Shown: positions 42,308 through 50,132 of the stretch, one piece after another | Numbering within the stretch: position 1 is the first letter of the stretch | Layout of the letters: every line of letters begins with the position of its first letter | DNA from: Clostridiales bacterium | GTDB lineage: Bacteria > Bacillota > Clostridia > Lachnospirales > Bianqueaceae | Length of the DNA stretch: 56,840 nucleotides | Reading direction: 5' to 3' | Assembly (NCBI GenBank): GCA_024689505.1 | Contig: JAILDJ010000157.1 | Span: 1-56,840, forward strand | Made by a program: the position numbers and the translations under genes | The notes under the pieces: model-generated | Databases searched by the model: none | What the model was told of the DNA's origin: nothing | The model's input: only the letters and a program-made list of their open reading frames with translations

Positions 42308-43173
42308 GAAAGGATCTCCGAAAGGTTAGCACAGATCGCTGCCGCGACCTGAGGTTTGTTCATCGTATAGACGTGGATGTGTTCGACACCGTTAGCGATC
42401 AGGTCGATGATCTGATCCGTCGCGTAAGCGATACCGGCCTGTCGCATGGCCTTCGGATCATCACCGAAACGGTCCACGATGGCAAGAAAACGGGTGGGAA
42501 CATAGGTGCCGGACATCATCCGGGCACGCTCCAGCTGCCGTTTTTGTGTGATCGGCATGATGCCTGCAAGGACCGGAACATGGATCCCGGCTTCTCTGGC
42601 ACGATACAGGAAATTGTACAGGATATTGTTATCGAAAAACATCTGCGTCGTCAGGAAGTCTACGCCGGCATCGACCTTTTCTTTTAAAAATCGGATATCG
42701 TCTGATTTATGCTCGGTTTCCACATGTCCCTCCGGATAACAAGCGGCACCGATGCAGAACGAAGGATCGTAGGCTTTGATATCATAGATCAGCTCGCTGG
42801 CATGATGGTAATCCCTCGGCGCCGAAGCGTCAAATCCTTCAGGGAAATCGCCCCGAAGCGCCATGATGTTTTCGATGCGGTTCTTTTTGAGAAGATCCAG
42901 TTGGTCATGGATGGTCTTGCGGGTGGAAGTAACACAGGTCAGATGAGCAAGAGAAGGGACATTCCAATCATCCTGGATCGAACGGGAGATATCAGCCGTA
43001 TACAGACTTGTCCCACCGCCGGCACCATAGGTCACGCTCATGAATGAAGGTTTGAGCGCGGCGATCTTCTCGACCGCCTTGGTCACAGATTCCAATGAAT
43101 CGCTCGTTTTGGGCGGAAAGACTTCAAAGGATAAGGTAGGTTTTCGTGAAGCAAGGATTTCAGAGATCTTCAT
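42304..43173 (-). CDS. metF: 5,10-methylenetetrahydrofolate reductase
   Basis: The 289-residue product supplies 5-methyl-THF to MetH. MetF marks are in order: FEVFPPKT, SVTYGAGG, THLTC-like AHLTCVTSTRKT, ALRGDFPEG, GAACYPEGH and DFLTTQMFFDN. FAD would bind the barrel. The ribosome binding site AAGGAG lies 6 nt before the ATG. The trpS terminator ends only about 14 nt upstream, leaving no room for a separate promoter between, so the operon must be transcribed by read-through or from within trpS. Confidence 0.93.
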   Translation of the reverse strand: MKISEILASRKPTLSFEVFPPKTSDSLESVTKAVEKIAALKPSFMSVTYGAGGGTSLYTADISRSIQDDWNVPSLAHLTCVTSTRKTIHDQLDLLKKNRIENIMALRGDFPEGFDASAPRDYHHASELIYDIKAYDPSFCIGAACYPEGHVETEHKSDDIRFLKEKVDAGVDFLTTQMFFDNNILYNFLYRAREAGIHVPVLAGIMPITQKRQLERARMMSGTYVPTRFLAIVDRFGDDPKAMRQAGIAYATDQIIDLIANGVEHIHVYTMNKPQVAAAICANLSEILS

Positions 43174-43187
43174 AATTGGCTCCTTAG

Positions 43188-43217
43188 AAAAAACCGGCCG
43201 GTGCGGATCCGGCCGGT
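43188..43217 (-). terminator. Terminator after trpS, just before metF
   Basis: ACCGGCCGG / CCGGCCGGT (9 bp, perfect) with a 7-nt loop; six T residues follow on the minus strand. Confidence 0.8.
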
Positions 43218-43230
43218 GACTCTTTGTAGA

Positions 43231-44226
43231 TCAAATCAGGATGCTCATGGCTTCGCGCATCTGCCGTACGGTCTCGTCGCCGATCTCGTTGGCCTTTCTG
43301 CTGCCGGTATCGATGATGTCCTTGACTTCATCGACATGGGCTTCATAGTACGCGCGTTTTTCACGGAATGGATCCATAAGACCGTTCAGTTTTTCAGTCA
43401 AGAGCTTCTTGCAGGCCACACAGCCGATCTGAGCATTTTTGCACATGGAGCAGATGTTCTCGTGTTCACCAGGGTTGAAGACCTGATGATACTTGCTGAC
43501 CATGCAAACGTCCGGATTGCCCGGGATCTTCACGGAAATGCGGTTGGTGTCCGTGACAGCGGAGCGGACCTTCTTGGCGACCGTGTCCGCATCGTCGGAT
43601 AGATAGATGGCGTTGCCCAGGGATTTACCCATTTTGGCATTACCGTCCAGGCCCGGAAGACGCGGGGTATCCGACAATTTGGCGTAAGGCTCGACCAGGA
43701 TGCTGGTCTTGTACTGGTCGTTGAAACGGCGCACCAGCTTGCGCGCGACTTCCATATGCGGCAGCTGATCCTCGCCGACGGGGACGAGTTCGGCCTTACA
43801 GAAAGTGATATCCGCGGCCTGAGAGACAGGATAGCCCAGGAAACCATAGCTCAGATCGCTGTAACCGTAATTGGCAGCCTCCGTCTTGATGGTAGGGTTG
43901 TGACGCAGGGTATTGACAGAAATGAGCATGGAGTAGAAGACGGTCATTTCAGCGATCGCGTGGATCTGCGACTGCTGGAAGATGGTGACGCGTTCCGGGT
44001 CCAGACCGACGGAAAGGTTGTCCATCGCCACGTCCAGGATACTGCCCTGGATCAGCTCCGGATGCTCAAAGTGCGTAGTCAGTGCCTGCACGTCGGCCAA
44101 AAGAATAAATGTATCATAGTCGTATTGCAGCGCGACACGGTTCTGCAGGCTGCCCACATAATGGCCAAGGTGCAGTTTGCCTGTCGTGCGGTCTCCGGTG
44201 AGGATACGTTTCTGGTTTTCACTCAT
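43231..44226 (-). CDS. trpS: Tryptophanyl-tRNA synthetase with a cysteine cluster
   Basis: The 331-residue class Ic synthetase has HLGH at 19-22 as the HIGH motif and KMGKS near residue 197. Near the C-terminal domain it has Cys241-x20-Cys262-x6-Cys269-x2-Cys272 (with an extra Cys259), closely matching the 4Fe-4S site known in Thermotoga TrpRS, where the cluster lies near the anticodon site. AGGAG lies about 10 nt before the ATG. Its leader from the divergent promoter is only about 30 nt, too short for a T-box. It is divergent from glnS. Confidence 0.95.
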   Translation of the reverse strand: MSENQKRILTGDRTTGKLHLGHYVGSLQNRVALQYDYDTFILLADVQALTTHFEHPELIQGSILDVAMDNLSVGLDPERVTIFQQSQIHAIAEMTVFYSMLISVNTLRHNPTIKTEAANYGYSDLSYGFLGYPVSQAADITFCKAELVPVGEDQLPHMEVARKLVRRFNDQYKTSILVEPYAKLSDTPRLPGLDGNAKMGKSLGNAIYLSDDADTVAKKVRSAVTDTNRISVKIPGNPDVCMVSKYHQVFNPGEHENICSMCKNAQIGCVACKKLLTEKLNGLMDPFREKRAYYEAHVDEVKDIIDTGSRKANEIGDETVRQMREAMSILI

Positions 44227-44264
44227 TGTATAAATTCTCCTTGTTGATCACTACATGTATGGAT

Positions 44265-44293
44265 ATTATAGATGAAAGAAGGACAAAAAGCAA
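44265..44293 (-). promoter_or_regulatory. Promoter for trpS
   Basis: On the minus strand, TTGCTT, a 17-nt spacer and TATAAT. Confidence 0.75.
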
Positions 44294-44330
44294 GCGTTAT
44301 GTGTGTTTTCCGACTATTGCAATTTGTCCT
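44280..44330. repeat. Mirrored 14-nt repeat in the trpS/glnS promoters
   Basis: AGGACAAAAAGCAA (44280-44293) is the inverse of TTGCAATTTGTCCT (44317-44330) except for two central bases. Each copy covers a -35 element and the adjacent spacer in the same register. Confidence 0.4.
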
Positions 44331-44345
44331 GCGATTGGGTATAAT
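44317..44345 (+). promoter_or_regulatory. Promoter for glnS
   Basis: TTGCAA, a 17-nt spacer and TATAAT. Confidence 0.75.
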
Positions 44346-44382
44346 AACTTGAATACTGAATGAAGCAAGAGGGAGAAACAAC

Positions 44383-46026
44383 ATGTACCTGCCAGAAGCT
44401 GAAAACTTTATCGAGCGCGAGATCAACAAAGACCTGACGGAAGGTGTATACGATCACGTACAAACTCGTTTTCCGCCGGAACCGAACGGCTATATGCATA
44501 TCGGTCATATCAAAGCCATGTTCGTGGACTTCGCGACCGCGGCCAAATATGGCGGCAAATGCAATCTGCGTTTCGATGATACGAATCCGACCAAAGAGGA
44601 CACGGAATACGTGGATTCCATCATGGACGACATCCACTGGATGGGGTTCGACTGGGATCATCTGTACTATGCGTCCGATTATTACGATAAACTGTATGAA
44701 TTTGCCAAGATCTTCATCCGGAAGGGACTGGCTTACGTCGATGATCTTACCCAGGAAGAAATGCGCGAGTACCGCGGCACATTGACGGAACCGGGTAAGA
44801 ACAGTCCCTATCGTGACCGTACACCGGAAGAGAACATGGATCTGTTCGAGCGCATGAAAAATGGTGAATTCAAAGAAGGCGAAAAGGTCCTGCGCGCCAA
44901 GATCGATATGGCTTCACCGAATATCAATATGCGAGATCCTGCCATGTACCGCATCACCTATGCGACCCATCACCGTACAGGGAATAAGTGGTGCATCTAT
45001 CCAATGTATGACTACGCCCATCCCATTTCCGACGCGATCGAAGGTGTTACCCATTCCCTTTGCAGTTTCGAATTTGAGGATCACAGACCGCTGTACAACT
45101 GGTTTGTGGAGCAGGTGGGTCAGTTTACCAATCCGCCGCGTCAGATCGAATTCTCTCGTATGGAGATCACCAATATCGTTACAAGCAAGCGCAAACTGCG
45201 TGCCCTTGTGGAAAATGGTGTCGTCGATGGATGGGACGATCCTCGCATGCCCACGCTGGCAGGTCTGCGGAAACGCGGTTATACGCCCGACGCGATCAAA
45301 GAATTCATCACCAGCACTGGCGTAGCGAAATCCAGAGGCGCTACCATCGATTATTCCTATCTGGAGCACTGCGTGCGTGAGGATCTGAAGATGGGCAACA
45401 AGCGTATCATGGCGGTCCTGGATCCGATCAAAGTCGTCATCACAAACTATCCGGAAGGGCAGATCGAATATTTCGATACCGTGAACAATCCGGAGAACGA
45501 GTCCTTGGGAAGCCGCAAGGTCGCCTTCGAGCGCGAACTGTACATCGAGCGCAGTGACTTCATGGAAGAGCCTGAAAAGAAGTTCTTCCGTCTGGCACCA
45601 GGCCGTGAAGTCCGTTTCATGAATTCCTATTTTGTCACGTGCCAGGAAGTGGTCAAGGATGAAGAAGGCAATATCGTCCAGCTCAATTGCACGTACGATC
45701 CTGAGACCCGCAGCGGCTCCGGTTTCACCGGTCGCAAGGTCAAAGGTACGATCCACTGGGTCGGCGCTTCCACAGCGGTTCCCGCCGTCGTCCGTTTGTA
45801 CGACCATCTTTTCGAACTGAACGAGGAGACCGGAGAGTACGAGCAGAATCCGGATTCCGTCACGATCATGGATCATGCTTTGATCGAAGCATCGGTCCGG
45901 GACGAAGTACTTGGTTCCAGATTCCAGTTCGTCCGCAATGGCTATTTTATTACGGATCCGCAGGATTCGACACCGGACCGGCTGGTCGTCAACCGGATCG
46001 TTTCTTTGAAAAGTTCTTACAAGTAA
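44383..46026 (+). CDS. glnS: Glutaminyl-tRNA synthetase
   Basis: The 547-residue product is a true Gln[17 protein letters not shown] holds the HIGH motif (39-42), [15 protein letters not shown] follows, and [10 protein letters not shown] is the KMSKS-equivalent region. [14 protein letters not shown] and the C-terminal anticodon-binding beta barrels are present. Discriminating from GluRS: the length, [16 protein letters not shown] and the two-barrel C-terminus are GlnRS features. Most Bacillota lack GlnRS and make Gln-tRNA by GatCAB, so this gene suggests old transfer or a lineage trait. The start ATG has GAGGGAGA upstream. A shared terminator follows. Confidence 0.95.
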   Translation: MYLPEAENFIEREINKDLTEGVYDHVQTRFPPEPNGYMHIGHIKAMFVDFATAAKYGGKCNLRFDDTNPTKEDTEYVDSIMDDIHWMGFDWDHLYYASDYYDKLYEFAKIFIRKGLAYVDDLTQEEMREYRGTLTEPGKNSPYRDRTPEENMDLFERMKNGEFKEGEKVLRAKIDMASPNINMRDPAMYRITYATHHRTGNKWCIYPMYDYAHPISDAIEGVTHSLCSFEFEDHRPLYNWFVEQVGQFTNPPRQIEFSRMEITNIVTSKRKLRALVENGVVDGWDDPRMPTLAGLRKRGYTPDAIKEFITSTGVAKSRGATIDYSYLEHCVREDLKMGNKRIMAVLDPIKVVITNYPEGQIEYFDTVNNPENESLGSRKVAFERELYIERSDFMEEPEKKFFRLAPGREVRFMNSYFVTCQEVVKDEEGNIVQLNCTYDPETRSGSGFTGRKVKGTIHWVGASTAVPAVVRLYDHLFELNEETGEYEQNPDSVTIMDHALIEASVRDEVLGSRFQFVRNGYFITDPQDSTPDRLVVNRIVSLKSSYK

Positions 46027-46031
46027 AAGAT

Positions 46032-46058
46032 AAAAGCCACTCAGATGAGTGGCTTTTT
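46032..46058. terminator. Bidirectional terminator after glnS
   Basis: AAAAGCCACTC / GAGTGGCTTTT (11 bp, perfect), a 4-nt loop and a T-run. It lies directly at the stop of the opposing gene. Confidence 0.85.
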
Positions 46059-47029
46059 CATTCTTCGCTTTTAAACGTTTTATACACCAACGCCGGATCA
46101 TCCGCCGTGTGGATCGTCTTTCTTGTAAATTCGATGGACGTAGTAGCTTTTGTGTTGTTCTCTGTGATCATGCGCCAGCTGTAGAGCATGCCCAATGCCA
46201 GGAACAAGATCTGCGTCCAGCTTTGGGAAAGAAGTTCTTTAAAGAAATCACCTTCCAGGAAGAGCTGCAGGCAGTCGGAGAAGAGCCAAAGCCCATATGT
46301 GTTGTGCACATTGAATACCAGCAGCATATAGTTCATAAAGAACAGGAAGAAAACGGAAAGTACCAGGGTGATGACGACAGCAGCGTTGTTCATTTTGCCC
46401 CGGCATACTTTATACCCATAGAAGATGCAGATGGGGATCAGGGCGAACAGGATGACGAAGATCCTTTCCATGCCGAGGATCGTCAGGATACTGGGGAGGA
46501 TGCCGCAGAAACCGCCGAGCAGTGCGCCGATCAGACCGGTGAAGTAGTTGCCGTGCATTTCGTTTTTTTCGATCTGCTCGTGCCGTGTGGTCAGCTTTTG
46601 ATCGATACAGCTTAAATGCAGCCGTTGAAAGTTGCCGGCATAAAAGGCAAGCCCATCGGTTTCGAATCGCCCGCAGATCGGACAGCGGATGGATTCCTGG
46701 ATACTGTTGGTGCGCAAATAATTGACAAGAGAGACCAGTGTCTGCGTGAATTCATAGGGATACTGCATATGGCCGGCCTGAACGGTCAGGGTAAGAGTCG
46801 TGCCCATATAGGAGACGACACCCTTATGCTTCAGCAGTTCACGTATTTCCTTGCGGTAATTCTTCTTAAGTGCTGCGGCCAGTTGGATCCTGACAACGAT
46901 GGATGTAACAGCGGTCGTACCATTGAGTACCACGGAAACCGGATACCGGTCAACGATACAGAACCCCTGATTGTCGATCATGTGAAAGCCGCGGGAACCT
47001 AAGAATTGCGACCATTCGGAACTGTTCAT
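46058..47029 (-). CDS. Unrecognised membrane protein with a CPIC zinc-finger-like site
   Basis: I do not recognise this 323-residue protein. Residues 1 to ~120 are soluble, beta-rich and open with NSSEWSQFLGSRGFHMIDNQGF. A possible metal site follows: CPIC, then HLSC 18 residues on (C-x2-C-x18-H-x2-C). The second half has about four transmembrane helices, from GNYFTGLIGALLGGFCGILP to a last helix near residue 290. The start is the ATG with GGAGG 5 nt upstream; a TTG four codons earlier is unlikely. It has its own promoter, a 16-bp palindrome just before the ribosome binding site, and no operon partner. Topology is predicted by eye. Confidence 0.6.
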   Translation of the reverse strand: MNSSEWSQFLGSRGFHMIDNQGFCIVDRYPVSVVLNGTTAVTSIVVRIQLAAALKKNYRKEIRELLKHKGVVSYMGTTLTLTVQAGHMQYPYEFTQTLVSLVNYLRTNSIQESIRCPICGRFETDGLAFYAGNFQRLHLSCIDQKLTTRHEQIEKNEMHGNYFTGLIGALLGGFCGILPSILTILGMERIFVILFALIPICIFYGYKVCRGKMNNAAVVITLVLSVFFLFFMNYMLLVFNVHNTYGLWLFSDCLQLFLEGDFFKELLSQSWTQILFLALGMLYSWRMITENNTKATTSIEFTRKTIHTADDPALVYKTFKSEE

Positions 47030-47041
47030 AATGACCTCCAA

Positions 47042-47057
47042 ATAAACATATGTTTAT
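47042..47057. repeat. 16-bp perfect palindrome in the 5' UTR of the membrane-protein gene
   Basis: ATAAACATATGTTTAT lies between the expected start site (about 47063) and the ribosome binding site. It is an operator candidate. Confidence 0.5.
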
Positions 47058-47069
47058 AAAGACCATAAT

Positions 47070-47098
47070 AGTATAACATATCATTCAAAAAAAAGCAA
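47070..47098 (-). promoter_or_regulatory. Promoter for the CPIC membrane protein
   Basis: On the minus strand, TTGCTT, a 17-nt spacer and TATACT with an extended -10 (TGT). Confidence 0.7.
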
Positions 47099-47124
47099 GT
47101 CTTGAATAGTGAATGCAGTCTGAT

Positions 47125-47145
47125 ACCCAAAATTTGTGGGTTTTT
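47125..47145 (+). terminator. Orphan terminator-like hairpin
   Basis: ACCCA / TGGGT around a 7-nt loop followed by five T. No gene precedes it on this strand after the glnS terminator. Confidence 0.35.
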
Positions 47146-47194
47146 CATTCTATTTGCATACACAAAGAGCATACTGCTGCATCCAAATTGAGAC

Positions 47195-47223
47195 TTGCAT
47201 TTTCATCGTCGGTATCATATAAT
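47195..47223 (+). promoter_or_regulatory. Promoter for fba
   Basis: TTGCAT, a 17-nt spacer and TATAAT. Confidence 0.75.
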
Positions 47224-47257
47224 ACAGATAACAAATCCATCAATAGGAGGCTTTCCC

Positions 47258-48121
47258 ATGTTAGTATCTGCAACAGAAATGTTAAAGAAAGCAAAAGCCG
47301 GTCACTATGCGGTCGGTCAGTTCAATATCAATAACCTTGAGTGGACCAAGGCAGTCCTGCAGACGGCTCAGGAGCTCAATTCTCCTGTGATCCTTGGTGT
47401 TTCCGAAGGTGCCGGTAAATATATGACCGGTTTCAAGACCGTTGCGGCTATGGTCAAGGCCATGGACGAATCTCTGGGTATCACTGTTCCGGTCGCGCTG
47501 CATCTGGATCATGGTTCCTATGAAGGCGCAAAAGCCTGCATCGAAGCTGGTTTTTCTTCTATCATGTTTGATGGTTCTCATTTCCCGCTGGAGGAGAACA
47601 TTGCCAAGTCCAAGGAGATCATCGAGATCTGCCACAGCAAGGGTATTTCCGTGGAGTGCGAAGTCGGCACCATCGGCGGCGAGGAAGATGGCGTTATCGG
47701 CGCCGGTGAAGTTGCGGATCCGGAAGAGTGCAAGATGATCGCTGATCTGGGTGTGGATATGCTGGCTGCCGGTATCGGCAACATCCATGGCGTATATCCC
47801 GCAAACTGGGCCGGACTTAATTTCGATGCGCTGGATGCGATCCAGCAGAAGACCGGCGAGATGCCGCTGGTTCTGCATGGTGGTACCGGTATTCCGGACG
47901 ACATGATCAAGAAGGCCGTTACCCTCGGCGTTTCCAAGATCAACGTCAACACTGAATGCCAGCTGGTATTTGCGGAAGCCACTCGTGGATATATCGAAGC
48001 CGGCAAGGATCTGCAGGGCAAGGGCTTTGATCCTCGTAAGCTTCTGGCGCCTGGTACCGAAGCCATCAAGGCAAAGGTCAAAGAGAAAATGGAATTGTTC
48101 GGTTCCGTCGGCAAAGCCTGA
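47258..48121 (+). CDS. fba: Class II fructose-1,6-bisphosphate aldolase
   Basis: This zinc enzyme of glycolysis cleaves fructose-1,6-bisphosphate to GAP and DHAP. The 287-residue product has HLDHGSYEGA (zinc His and catalytic Asp), FDGSHFPLEENI, EVGTIGGEEDG, GIGNIHGVY and LHGGTGIPDDM, a class IIB aldolase. The start ATG has AGGAGG 7 nt upstream, and the frame is open further 5' without a start site that fits. The gene has its own promoter and a strong terminator, which suits a high-expression housekeeping enzyme. Confidence 0.95.
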   Translation: MLVSATEMLKKAKAGHYAVGQFNINNLEWTKAVLQTAQELNSPVILGVSEGAGKYMTGFKTVAAMVKAMDESLGITVPVALHLDHGSYEGAKACIEAGFSSIMFDGSHFPLEENIAKSKEIIEICHSKGISVECEVGTIGGEEDGVIGAGEVADPEECKMIADLGVDMLAAGIGNIHGVYPANWAGLNFDALDAIQQKTGEMPLVLHGGTGIPDDMIKKAVTLGVSKINVNTECQLVFAEATRGYIEAGKDLQGKGFDPRKLLAPGTEAIKAKVKEKMELFGSVGKA

Positions 48122-48143
48122 TCCAAAGCAATGATTTATAAGC

Positions 48144-48179
48144 AAAATTGCCGCCCGCTATATGCGGACGGCAATTTTT
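48144..48179. terminator. Bidirectional terminator after fba
   Basis: A 15-bp stem with one mismatch (AAAATTGCCGCCCGC / GCGGACGGCAATTTT), a 5-nt loop and a T-run; it also closes the opposing flavin reductase gene. Confidence 0.85.
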
Positions 48180-48182
48180 GTA

Positions 48183-48770
48183 TCAGGAATTACGGCGCGG
48201 TTTCTTTTTCTTTGGTTTTCTTACGGTCCATCCAAAGGTCCCGATCGCTTTGCCCAGTTCATAATAGGTGCCATGAGAGTAAGCTAACAGGCCGGCCTGT
48301 TCCATATGGAAACGCCCTTGTTCGTCCAGAAGCGCGGGATCGATATCGACGGCTTCTACCTTGCCGATGAACATATCGTGGGATCCCAGCCGCAGGATCT
48401 GTGTCACGCGGCATTCGATATTCACCGGAGACTCCGTAAGGATCGGAAGATCAAGGCCGGTGCCGTCCTCGATCAGAAGATGCGCGGTCTCGAACTTGTT
48501 CTCTTCACGGCCGCTTTTCACGCCGCAGTAATCCACTGCGCGACGCAGGGCACGACAGGGCAGGTTGATTGCAAAGCAGCCGCTGTTTTCGATCAGATCA
48601 TGGGAAAACCTTTCTTTGCGGATCGAAACATAACACATCGGCGGTTCGGAACAGATGGTGCCTGTCCAGGCTGCAGTCATAACGTCATCCTGGTCCTGAT
48701 ATCTGCAGGTCACGAGTACCGGCGGCACAGGGTAGACCATATTCCCCGGTTTCCATACGATTCTACTCAT
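48183..48770 (-). CDS. Flavin reductase family protein
   Basis: The 195-residue FMN-binding split-barrel protein has VYPVPPVLVTCRYQDQDDVMTAAW, SEPPMCYVSIRKERFSHDLI and FAINLP, which match the flavin reductase-like (DIM6/NTAB) family. It probably reduces or carries FMN for another enzyme; no partner is adjacent. The ATG is chosen because AAAGGGA precedes it and homology begins there; a longer frame upstream lacks a ribosome binding site. The C-terminus is strongly basic (RKPKKKKPRRNS), an unusual tail for this family that could bind nucleic acid or be disordered. Confidence 0.8.
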   Translation of the reverse strand: MSRIVWKPGNMVYPVPPVLVTCRYQDQDDVMTAAWTGTICSEPPMCYVSIRKERFSHDLIENSGCFAINLPCRALRRAVDYCGVKSGREENKFETAHLLIEDGTGLDLPILTESPVNIECRVTQILRLGSHDMFIGKVEAVDIDPALLDEQGRFHMEQAGLLAYSHGTYYELGKAIGTFGWTVRKPKKKKPRRNS

Positions 48771-48833
48771 GAGAAGTCCCTTTCCTGCTGTATTTTTGGC
48801 ACAGTATACCATATAATTTTTTGAAAATAAAGC

Positions 48834-48862
48834 TTGAAAACGAAACACGGCTGTGCTATAAT
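48834..48862 (+). promoter_or_regulatory. Promoter for rpmE
   Basis: TTGAAA, a 17-nt spacer and TATAAT, with an extended -10 (TGC). Confidence 0.85.
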
Positions 48863-48868
48863 CTCAAA

Positions 48869-48938
48869 GGTTTATCATTCACGTGGTTATGGGTCGGAAA
48901 TCTATAACACACGAATTTCCATGAAAGAGGTGAATCAC
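48869..48938 (+). promoter_or_regulatory. Structured rpmE leader, possible L31 autoregulatory element
   Basis: The ~70-nt leader can fold an H-type pseudoknot: stem 1 pairs 48882-48890 with 48904-48913 (9 bp, one bulged A), and stem 2 pairs GGAAAT (48896-48901) in the stem-1 loop with ATTTCC (48915-48920). The ribosome binding site follows at about 48927. Leader elements bound by L31 are known in Firmicutes; whether this is one of them is inference. Confidence 0.55.
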
Positions 48939-49148
48939 ATGAGAGAAGGCATTCATCCGAAGTATTATCAGGCTAAGGTCCGCTGCCATTGCGGTAACGA
49001 GTTTACCGTAGGTTCTACCATGCCGGAGATCACGGTTGAAATCTGCTCCAAGTGTCATCCGTTCTATACCGGAACACAGAAGGCAGTTGCTGCGCGCGGA
49101 CGTATCGATAAGTTCAATCGTAAATACGGTCTGGGCAACAATAAGTAA
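48939..49148 (+). CDS. rpmE: Large ribosomal subunit protein bL31, zinc form
   Basis: The 69-residue product begins [22 protein letters not shown] and has the zinc ligands CHC and CSKCHPF, so it is the zinc-containing type rather than the Zn-independent paralogue. bL31 bridges 50S and 30S. The start ATG has GAGGTGA 5 nt upstream. It lies before yqhQ-prmC-prfA, a conserved Bacillota order, but its own terminator separates it from them. Confidence 0.95.
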   Translation: MREGIHPKYYQAKVRCHCGNEFTVGSTMPEITVEICSKCHPFYTGTQKAVAARGRIDKFNRKYGLGNNK

Positions 49149-49163
49149 TCCATGTACAAACCT

Positions 49164-49193
49164 AACCGGCCGGAGATATCTCTGGCCGGTTTT
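49164..49193 (+). terminator. Intrinsic terminator after rpmE
   Basis: AACCGGCCGGAGA / TCTCTGGCCGGTT (13 bp, one G-T pair) followed by T residues. Confidence 0.85.
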
Positions 49194-49223
49194 GTTATAG
49201 CAACGTAGAAAAGAGGGATCCCC

Positions 49224-50132
49224 ATGCCAAAATCCTGCTATTCGATCGGCGGCCAGGCTGTCATCGAAGGTGTCATGATGAAAGGCAGACATGAGTACGC
49301 AGTCGCAGTGCGTACGCCCGAGGGTGATATCAAAACGGAACTCATCCCTTACGAGTCCTTATCGGCCCGACATAAAATTCTTGGTATTCCATTCATCCGA
49401 GGTATCGTCGGGTTTGTGGAATCTTTATATATCGGCATGAAGACGCTTACCTATTCCGCGGAGATCGGTATGACGGAGGAAGAGCGCGCGGCGGAGAAGC
49501 AGCACGCACCGATCGTCAATAAACTGCTCATGACAGGCACCGTCATTCTTTCCGTCTGTATCGCGCTTGGGATTTTCGTCGCACTGCCCAGTCTGATCGG
49601 GAGCCTGCTGGAAAAGGCGATCCCTGTTTTATGGGTCACCAATCTTCTGGAAGGCTTGCTTCGTATGATCATCTTCCTCCTGTATATCGTTCTGATCTCT
49701 CGGATGAAGGATATACAGCGGGTGTTTCAATATCATGGAGCTGAACATAAAACGATCAATTGTTATGAGTCCGGCCGTCCTTTGACACCGGAGGATGCAC
49801 TTCAGTGCACCCGGCTGCACAAACGTTGCGGTACCAGTTTCCTGTTCATCATCATGCTGATCAGCATCCTGCTGTTTATGGTCATTCAGGTGAAGAATCC
49901 GCTGCTGAAGATCGGCTATCGGCTCCTGCTCGTGCCTGCGGTCGCTTCCATTTCGTATGAAGTCCTGAAGCTGTCCGCCAAGTACGATAACAAATTCGTC
50001 AATGCTTTGGTATATCCGGGGCTTCTGCTGCAGAAGCTGACGACACGGGAACCAGATAAGGACCAGCTGGCGGTCGCCATCAGTTCCTTTTCAGCGGTTT
50101 TAGAAAAAGAGCTGGAACATGATGCGGCTTGA
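49224..50132 (+). CDS. yqhQ: DUF1385 family membrane protein (YqhQ-like)
   Basis: The 302-residue product has the family's GGQAVIEGVMMKGRHEYAVAVR at the N-terminus, YHGAEHKTINCYE in the middle, and RCGTSFLFIIML, with about five hydrophobic segments. The family is widely conserved next to rpmE, prmC and prfA, and its function is not established. AGAGGGAT lies 6 nt before the ATG. The last 14 nt overlap prmC, so prmC is probably translated by coupling. Confidence 0.85.
   Translation: MPKSCYSIGGQAVIEGVMMKGRHEYAVAVRTPEGDIKTELIPYESLSARHKILGIPFIRGIVGFVESLYIGMKTLTYSAEIGMTEEERAAEKQHAPIVNKLLMTGTVILSVCIALGIFVALPSLIGSLLEKAIPVLWVTNLLEGLLRMIIFLLYIVLISRMKDIQRVFQYHGAEHKTINCYESGRPLTPEDALQCTRLHKRCGTSFLFIIMLISILLFMVIQVKNPLLKIGYRLLLVPAVASISYEVLKLSAKYDNKFVNALVYPGLLLQKLTTREPDKDQLAVAISSFSAVLEKELEHDAA

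Noticed and set aside
44227-44382. T-box riboswitch before trpS or glnS
   Set aside because: The mapped promoters leave leaders of only about 30 nt on each side, with no room for a specifier loop and antiterminator.
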